Origin: Armatimonadota bacterium
GTDB lineage: Bacteria; Armatimonadota; JAAZEB01
Assembly (NCBI GenBank): GCA_012841485.1
Contig: DUUU01000382.1
Coordinates: 1 to 6,195, forward strand
DNA length: 6,195 nt
Direction: 5' to 3'
The translations under genes were made by a program, and so were the position numbers. The notes beneath the pieces were generated by a model. It was given only the letters and a program-made list of their open reading frames with translations. It was not told the DNA's origin and ran no database searches. This document shows positions 1 through 4,210 of the stretch, one piece after another; position 1 is the stretch's first letter; every line of letters starts with the position of its first letter.

Positions 1-45
1 GAGCGCCGCGAGCGCGGCAAAGAGGATGAGAGTCCAACGTCTCAT
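1..45 (-). CDS. N-terminus of a probable exported protein (partial, cut by left edge)
   Basis: Only the first 15 codons are inside the window: MRRWTLILFAALAAL. Two arginines follow the initiator methionine and then a run of hydrophobic, alanine/leucine-rich residues. This is the n-region and h-region pattern of a Sec signal peptide or an N-terminal membrane anchor. The ATG is supported by a near-perfect Shine-Dalgarno sequence (AAAGGAGGT) five bases upstream of it. The gene starts 38 bp after the stop of the acetyltransferase gene on the same strand, with no visible promoter or terminator between them, so co-transcription is likely. The mature protein lies outside the window and its function cannot be stated. 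The start is fairly certain; export is an inference from 15 residues. Confidence 0.72.
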   Translation of the reverse strand, partial: MRRWTLILFAALAAL

Positions 46-49
46 AGCG

Positions 50-58
50 ACCTCCTTT
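50..58 (-). promoter_or_regulatory. Strong Shine-Dalgarno sequence of the exported protein gene
   Basis: On the minus strand this reads AAAGGAGGT, complementary to the usual 3' end of 16S rRNA. Five bases lie between GGAGG and the ATG at 45-43. It is the strongest ribosome-binding site in the window and fixes the start of the left-edge gene. Confidence 0.8.
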
Positions 59-83
59 CGGATAGGCGGTGTTGCCCCGTGGG

Positions 84-830
84 CTATGCCGCCACGCGAT
101 CGACGAAGAAAAGCGGGTTCTCGCGCAGCTTCGCCAGGACGGCCTCACGCAGCGGCTGTGTTTCGAGGATGAAGGTTTCGGCTTCGAGGACGTAGCCGGC
201 GGTGAGGAAATCGGTGCGCGGCAACTCGCGCACGCGGTCATACCGCTGCGCCCATCCCTGGAAGCCATGGCGCGTGTAGACCTTGCGATAGGTGCGCCCT
301 TCGGCATCGGTGATGGTATACTCGCACTCTGGCCCGAAGAGATAGGGCGGGACCACATACTCCTCTAGAGCGTGCATCGTGGTGTTCGGGCGCAGGCCGC
401 AGCCGAGCATGACGATCTTCGCGCCGAGGTCGATCATCCGGTTCAAGGGCGAGTGCGGCCCGCAGGGCGTCGTGTCGAGCGGGTGGTCTTGGAAGAGGGC
501 ATCGACTGCCGGACCCACCCCGCAGATAGAGTGGGTGGGGTGGAGGCTGCGCTCCGTGCCCTCGCGCAGGCGGAAGTGTTCTGGAATGGCCCCGACGTTG
601 GAGGGGGAATGGCGGGTGTCGTGGATGTGGTGCGGCTGCTGCCGGTAGCTTAGGGCGGGCAACAGCAGCGTGCCTTCCTCCCCCACGGCGGCCAGCAGGC
701 CGCGGATCACCGTTTCCGGCCCGCCGGGCACAAAGCCCAGGGATCGGAGAGAGGAGTGGACGAGGATCACGTCGCCACTCCGGATGCCCAGCGCGCGCAG
801 GTCGTTACTGATCGCGTTGATGTAGTCCAT
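84..830 (-). CDS. AAC(3)-family aminoglycoside N-acetyltransferase-like protein
   Basis: The predicted protein has 248 residues and belongs by motif to the Antibiotic_NAT (AAC(3)/YokD) family, whose studied members move an acetyl group from acetyl-CoA to the 3-amino group of aminoglycosides. Visible signatures, counted from this start, are VILVHSSLRSLGFVPGG (21-37), LLPALSY (56-62), SLHPTHSICGVG (95-106), TPCGPHSPL (121-129) and MLGCGLRPNTTMHALEE (141-157). The last holds the His and Glu (H153, E156) expected in the active site. The frame stays open upstream to an ATG at 968, but the ATG at 830 is preferred. It begins the family's usual N-terminus, is preceded by the purine-rich GAGGGGAAG, and the 46 extra residues are Arg/Pro-rich without family motifs. 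At 248 residues it is slightly short for AAC(3). Environmental homologues often have no proven resistance role, so the natural substrate is unknown. No clear promoter precedes it. It may be read from the kinase gene upstream and continue into the exported-protein gene downstream. Confidence 0.88.
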   Translation of the reverse strand: MDYINAISNDLRALGIRSGDVILVHSSLRSLGFVPGGPETVIRGLLAAVGEEGTLLLPALSYRQQPHHIHDTRHSPSNVGAIPEHFRLREGTERSLHPTHSICGVGPAVDALFQDHPLDTTPCGPHSPLNRMIDLGAKIVMLGCGLRPNTTMHALEEYVVPPYLFGPECEYTITDAEGRTYRKVYTRHGFQGWAQRYDRVRELPRTDFLTAGYVLEAETFILETQPLREAVLAKLRENPLFFVDRVAA

Positions 831-835
831 GCGTA

Positions 836-844
836 TCTTCCCCT
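836..844 (-). promoter_or_regulatory. Shine-Dalgarno sequence deciding the acetyltransferase start
   Basis: The minus strand reads GAGGGGAAG here, six bases before the ATG at 830-828. It supports the internal ATG over the longer start at 968. Placement is from reading the sequence; the match is good but not perfect. Confidence 0.55.
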
Positions 845-944
845 CGTGTGACGGGCGAATGTGGCCGGCCCGATCTGATTCGACGAGGGGAGGGCGCGAT
901 CCCCCGGCGCGCTCACGCTTCCTGGCCCCGATTAGGGCCGGACA

Positions 945-981
945 GCACGGGTCATCAGGCCCGCGCACGGTGAGCCCGTGC
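945..981 (-). other. Small GC hairpins between kinase and acetyltransferase genes
   Basis: The 177-bp gap 831-1007 has no recognisable promoter and no U-tract terminator. It holds GCACGG twice (945-950 and 965-970), and either copy can pair with CCGTGC at 976-981. The result is either a 6-bp stem with a 5-base loop or a 7-bp stem (945-951 with 975-981) around a 23-base loop. A further stem pairs 924-928 with 935-939. In such GC-rich DNA short stems arise by chance, so no function is claimed. Confidence 0.25.
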
Positions 982-1007
982 CTATGGCGCGGCGCAACGC
1001 GCGCGCT

Positions 1008-2708
1008 TCACTCGGGGGCAACATCGGTGGATGGGCGCTGGGTCTCCCCTTCCGCGCCGGCTTCTGGTTCCGGGGGATTCGGCATGATGGGCAACTCGAT
1101 GGTAAAGCGGCTGCCCTTGCCGGGGCCTTCACTCTCGGCCCACACGCGTCCATTGTGCTGCCCGATGATCGATTTGACCAGCGCCAGGCCGATCCCCATC
1201 CCCGTGCGCTGGCGTCCCGTCGCCGCCGCGCCCTGGCTGAACATCTCGAAGATGTGGTCAAGGAAGGCGGGATCGATGCCGATGCCGGTATCCTCGACCA
1301 CGACCCGCGCGCGCTGCGCGTCGTGCGCGTAGCTTGTCACATGGATACGCCCACCGGGCTGGCTGAACTTGATGGCGTTGGTGAGCAGATTGAGCACGGC
1401 CTGCTGCAACCGGCCGAAATCACCTATCACCGTGAGCCCCGGGGTGATGTCTACCACCATGGAGAGGCCTGCTTTCCGCGCCTCGCCCTGCTGATCCTCT
1501 ACGGCGGCGTTGACCACGCGCTCCAGGAGAACCGGCGCATGGTGGAACTGCAGCTTCCCGCGGGCGATGCGCGAGAGATCCAGGAGGTCATCCACGAGGC
1601 GCGTCTGGAGCTTCACATTGCGCTCGATGATCTGGAGGGTGCGCTGGGTACGCTCATCGTCAGGCATCCGCTGGCGGAGAGTGAGCACGCCCGCCAGGAT
1701 GGGCGCGAGCGGGTTGCGCAGCTCGTGCGAGAGCATGGCAAGAAACTGATCCTTGGTGGCATTGGCCTCCTGCAACTCCGCGTTCAGTCGCTCCACCTCA
1801 AGGCGCCCTCTCTCGGCGGCGGTCACATCGACGAGCGAGAGAACGACCCCCTCGACCTCCCCATCGGGCCCGGTGATCGGCCGGAGCCACCAGTCCCAGT
1901 AGGTGGTGCCGCGCTCCGGTTGGTCGGCGTATACGAACGGCTTGGCGCGCGCGATATACTCCTTGCCGGTGTCACGCACCTCCTCGAAGATCCGCTGGTT
2001 CTCCTTGTTGGGGAAGAGCACGAAGTGGTTGCGCCCGATCAACTCCTCGACGGAGTGCCCGCTCCCCTCGGCGTAGGTTGCATTGACTCGGACGATGTTG
2101 AAGTCACGGTCCATATAGACGACGTGGGCGAGGATGTTATCGAAGATGGCGTCCAGCAGCCGTTGCTGGCGCTGCATCGCTCTCTCGATCTGCTTGCGAG
2201 CGGTGATCTCGCGCACATGCACCAGCAGTGCCTGCCGGCCCTCGCGGGCAATCGGGGTCGAGATCATCTCAACATCGACGGCGGAGCCATCGCGGCGGAG
2301 GAGCTGCTGCTCTACCCAGGGCGTAGGCTTGCCTTCGCACAGCATCTGCTCGATGCGAGCCCGGGCAGCTTCCCGGTGCTCGGGGGGGATGCTCTCAAGA
2401 ACGGGCGTGCCCACGATCTCATCCGCGTTGGCGGCGCCTAGAAGGCGCACGCCCGCCCCGTTGATGAAGAGAAACCGCGAGCCGTCATGCACGGCGATCA
2501 CCGCCGGCGACAGTTCTACCAGGCAGCGATAGCATTCCTCGCTCAAAGCGCCCCCATGAACGGCGCACGGCTGCTTAACCACCGGCTGGCTTTCCGGCTG
2601 CGGGCCGACATCACGAGACGGTTCGGTCTCCCGATCGAGTGGCGTCTGTTCCTCCATAGGTCTCATCCGTGTCGGTGGCAGAGAAACTCCGAGTCTTTCC
2701 TTGCCCAT
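1008..2708 (-). CDS. Soluble PAS-PAS sensor histidine kinase
   Basis: The 566-residue protein is a two-component sensor kinase that would autophosphorylate on histidine and pass the phosphate to a response regulator. A Pro/Glu-rich N-terminus (1-55) is followed by a PAS domain (about 56-170), a second PAS domain (about 182-300) and a short coiled linker (about 296-320). The HisKA domain has its H-box at FLAMLSHELRNPLAP, with H328 as the predicted phosphorylated residue. The HATPase_c domain has an N-box with N444 in LLTNAIKFS, a G1 box DTGIGI (473-478), an F-box-like IFEMFSQ (486-492) and a G2 box GMGIGLAL (503-510). The tail (543-566) is acidic and Pro-rich. No membrane segment or signal peptide is seen, so it should sense a cytoplasmic signal. 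There is no receiver domain and no response regulator beside it, making it an orphan kinase. The start is uncertain: ATGs at 2708, 2666 and 2657 are in frame and none has a convincing Shine-Dalgarno sequence. The shorter two would remove a poorly structured 14 or 17 residues. A promoter lies about 190 bp upstream. Confidence 0.93.
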   Translation of the reverse strand: MGKERLGVSLPPTRMRPMEEQTPLDRETEPSRDVGPQPESQPVVKQPCAVHGGALSEECYRCLVELSPAVIAVHDGSRFLFINGAGVRLLGAANADEIVGTPVLESIPPEHREAARARIEQMLCEGKPTPWVEQQLLRRDGSAVDVEMISTPIAREGRQALLVHVREITARKQIERAMQRQQRLLDAIFDNILAHVVYMDRDFNIVRVNATYAEGSGHSVEELIGRNHFVLFPNKENQRIFEEVRDTGKEYIARAKPFVYADQPERGTTYWDWWLRPITGPDGEVEGVVLSLVDVTAAERGRLEVERLNAELQEANATKDQFLAMLSHELRNPLAPILAGVLTLRQRMPDDERTQRTLQIIERNVKLQTRLVDDLLDLSRIARGKLQFHHAPVLLERVVNAAVEDQQGEARKAGLSMVVDITPGLTVIGDFGRLQQAVLNLLTNAIKFSQPGGRIHVTSYAHDAQRARVVVEDTGIGIDPAFLDHIFEMFSQGAAATGRQRTGMGIGLALVKSIIGQHNGRVWAESEGPGKGSRFTIELPIMPNPPEPEAGAEGETQRPSTDVAPE

Positions 2709-2835
2709 GTGGGGCTGTGCTCAAACGGGCACCATGGAGTGCAGAGCTGTATCGGGCCAGTGCGATGAGCCACAACAGAAAAGGATCGGGGTGGTCAGGG
2801 ATGCCACATGAGTCTTCGGGAAACGCCCGAGGGCA

Positions 2836-2870
2836 GGCCCCGGCTCTGCCCGAACGCAGAGATCCGGGCC
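2836..2870 (-). other. Strong hairpin in the leader of the kinase mRNA
   Basis: Read on the minus strand, GGCCCGG (2870-2864), a two-base AT bulge, CTCTGC, a six-base loop GTTCGG containing TTCG, GCAGAG, and CCGGGGCC with one bulged G form a stem of about 13 pairs. It lies about 20 bases after the predicted transcription start and about 130 bases before the first kinase ATG. No T-run follows, so it is not a standard intrinsic terminator. It resembles no riboswitch class that I recognise. It could stabilise the RNA 5' end or take part in attenuation, but only the pairing is directly visible. Confidence 0.5.
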
Positions 2871-2897
2871 CTCCTCACCTGGCGGTTCCACACTGCC

Positions 2898-2928
2898 ATT
2901 ATACCAGGTTTTGGGTCTTCTTCGTCAA
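2898..2928 (-). promoter_or_regulatory. Sigma-70-type promoter with extended -10, upstream of the kinase gene
   Basis: On the minus strand a -35 box TTGACG (2928-2923) is followed after 19 bp by a perfect -10 box TATAAT (2903-2898). TGG directly before it gives an extended -10 (TGnTATAAT), which can offset the long spacer. Transcription would start near 2891, giving a leader of about 183 bases to the ATG at 2708. The promoter lies just after the flavoprotein stop (2953-2951), so the kinase probably has its own transcript. It stands out as AT-rich in GC-rich surroundings. Confidence 0.7.
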
Positions 2929-2949
2929 GAGCTCGAGAGCTCAAGAGCT
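2925..2949 (-). repeat. Pair of 9-bp direct repeats touching the kinase promoter
   Basis: AGCTCTTGA occurs at 2949-2941 and again at 2933-2925 on the minus strand, with a 16-bp period. The palindrome GAGCTC appears at 2942-2937 and 2934-2929. The downstream repeat supplies the TTGA of the -35 box, so a protein bound here could block or recruit RNA polymerase. It begins one base after the flavoprotein stop. The repeat is directly visible; an operator role is inferred. It could also fold, but the short loops and lack of a T-run make it a poor terminator. Confidence 0.45.
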
Positions 2950-2950
2950 A

Positions 2951-4210
2951 TCAGGCAGCCGCGGCTTGGCGACCGGCCACATGGCCAGAGGACCAGGCCC
3001 ACTGCAGGTTGTAGCCGCCGCTATCCCCATCGATGTCTACCACTTCACCAACAAAGAAAACGCCGGGCGCCCGTTTCGATTCCAGCGTCTCCGGGTCAAT
3101 CTCGCGGGTGGAGACACCTCCCGCGGTTACCTGTGATTGCATCCACGATTGCACCCCGGCGCAGGGAATCCGCCACATATGCAAGAGCGCCGCGACTCGC
3201 CGGATCTCCTCGACGCTCAGTTCCCCGCACGGACGCTGAAGATCACAGATCCCCGCCTCCCTCAGAAGCACCGGGATCAGCCGTTTGTTCAGCCATCCGA
3301 TAAAGCTAGCCTCCACTGGTTTCCAGGGGAACGCCGCGATGCGGCCGGCGATGGTGCTGGCCAGGGCCTCTGGGGTGGAATCGGGAAAGAGGCGGAGCCC
3401 GAGCGAGAGCGCGCGGCCAGACCCCGCCCATCCCGAGACGATGCGACTGATCTGCAGGACCGGCAGGCCGGAGACGCCCTGCTCCGTGAAGAGGATCTCG
3501 CCGCGATCTGCCCGGCGGGGCTCTCCATCCAGAAACACCTGCGCCTCGCCCTCGAAGCGCACGCCCTGAAGCTGCTTCAGGAAGGGCGCATCCAGCCTGA
3601 CCGGTACCAGCGCCGGGAAGAGAGGCTCGATGCGGTGGCCAAGCGCCTGGGCCACGCGAAAGCCACCGCCGTTCGAGCCCAGGTTGGGGGTCGATTTTCC
3701 CCCGGCCGCCACGATGGCGCGGTCGCAGGGGAAGGCGCGCCCGTCTCCGCACAGGACGCGCAGCCTGGAGCGATCCCTCTCGATGCGCTCGACGTTCGTC
3801 TCGCACACGATCTCCACGCCCAGGTGATCCAGCTCATGGCGGAGCACGTCCAGGATAGCGGTCGCCTGGCCGGACGCGGGAAAGATCCGGCCCCGCTCCT
3901 CGACGCGGGGCACGATGCCCATTTCTCCGAAGAACGCCAGCGTCTCATCCAGGCCGAAGGCGCGCAGGGCGGGCAAAACAAAACGCGGGTACGCGCCGTG
4001 GTAATGCTCGACTCCCAGGTCGGTGTTGCTGAAGTTGCAGCGCCCATTCCCGGTCGCGAGGATCTTCTTGCCGATTCGCTGCATGCGTTCGAGCACCTGC
4101 ACGCGCGCGCCGGCGCGCGCCGCGGCGATTGCCGCCGTGAGGCCCGCGGCCCCCCCGCCAATGATCACCACTCGCCTCCGAGCCTTCGTTGTACCTGCCT
4201 GCTGCTTCAT
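2951..4210 (-). CDS. HI0933/YhiN/BaiN-family FAD-dependent oxidoreductase
   Basis: The complete 419-residue protein matches the HI0933-like flavoprotein family (YhiN, BaiN), cytoplasmic FAD-binding proteins near 400 residues long. The Rossmann FAD motif VVIIGGGAAGLTAA lies at 14-27. It is followed by the family signature RIGKKILATGNGRCNFSN (45-62), GGKSTPNLGSNGGGF (170-184), GEILFTEQGVSGLPVLQIS (237-255) and VTAGGVSTREID (361-372). The C-terminal FAD-binding stretch GVFFVGEVVDIDGDSGGYNLQWAWSSGHVAG covers 383-413. All key family motifs are present. Some members have been linked to bile-acid dehydroxylation (BaiN), but most have no assigned reaction, so no substrate is claimed. The ATG is supported by the short 13-residue lead into the first beta strand. 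It overlaps the stop of the upstream gene by four bases (ATGA) and lacks its own Shine-Dalgarno sequence, pointing to translational coupling. A promoter for the kinase gene follows its stop. Confidence 0.93.
   Translation of the reverse strand: MKQQAGTTKARRRVVIIGGGAAGLTAAIAAARAGARVQVLERMQRIGKKILATGNGRCNFSNTDLGVEHYHGAYPRFVLPALRAFGLDETLAFFGEMGIVPRVEERGRIFPASGQATAILDVLRHELDHLGVEIVCETNVERIERDRSRLRVLCGDGRAFPCDRAIVAAGGKSTPNLGSNGGGFRVAQALGHRIEPLFPALVPVRLDAPFLKQLQGVRFEGEAQVFLDGEPRRADRGEILFTEQGVSGLPVLQISRIVSGWAGSGRALSLGLRLFPDSTPEALASTIAGRIAAFPWKPVEASFIGWLNKRLIPVLLREAGICDLQRPCGELSVEEIRRVAALLHMWRIPCAGVQSWMQSQVTAGGVSTREIDPETLESKRAPGVFFVGEVVDIDGDSGGYNLQWAWSSGHVAGRQAAAA
4207..4210 (-). promoter_or_regulatory. 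ATGA stop-start overlap (translational coupling)
   Basis: The minus strand reads ATGA: the flavoprotein ATG (4210-4208) shares bases with the TGA (4209-4207) of the upstream gene. The preceding bases hold no Shine-Dalgarno sequence, so ribosomes finishing the first gene probably restart here. This supports a shared mRNA for the two genes. Confidence 0.75.

Noticed and set aside
978..2441. Long plus-strand open frame (487 codons) opposite the kinase gene
   Set aside because: It is antisense to a gene with intact kinase motifs, shows no recognisable domain, and is expected by chance in GC-rich DNA with strong third-position GC bias.
2721..2809. Two four-codon upstream frames in the kinase leader (ATG at 2809 and at 2735)
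   Set aside because: Neither has a Shine-Dalgarno sequence or a run of regulatory codons, so they look like chance ATG-stop pairs rather than leader peptides.
2925..2950. Intrinsic terminator after the flavoprotein gene
   Set aside because: The GAGCTC palindromes would give a two-base loop or only a 5-bp stem, and no T-run follows; the segment overlaps the promoter instead.
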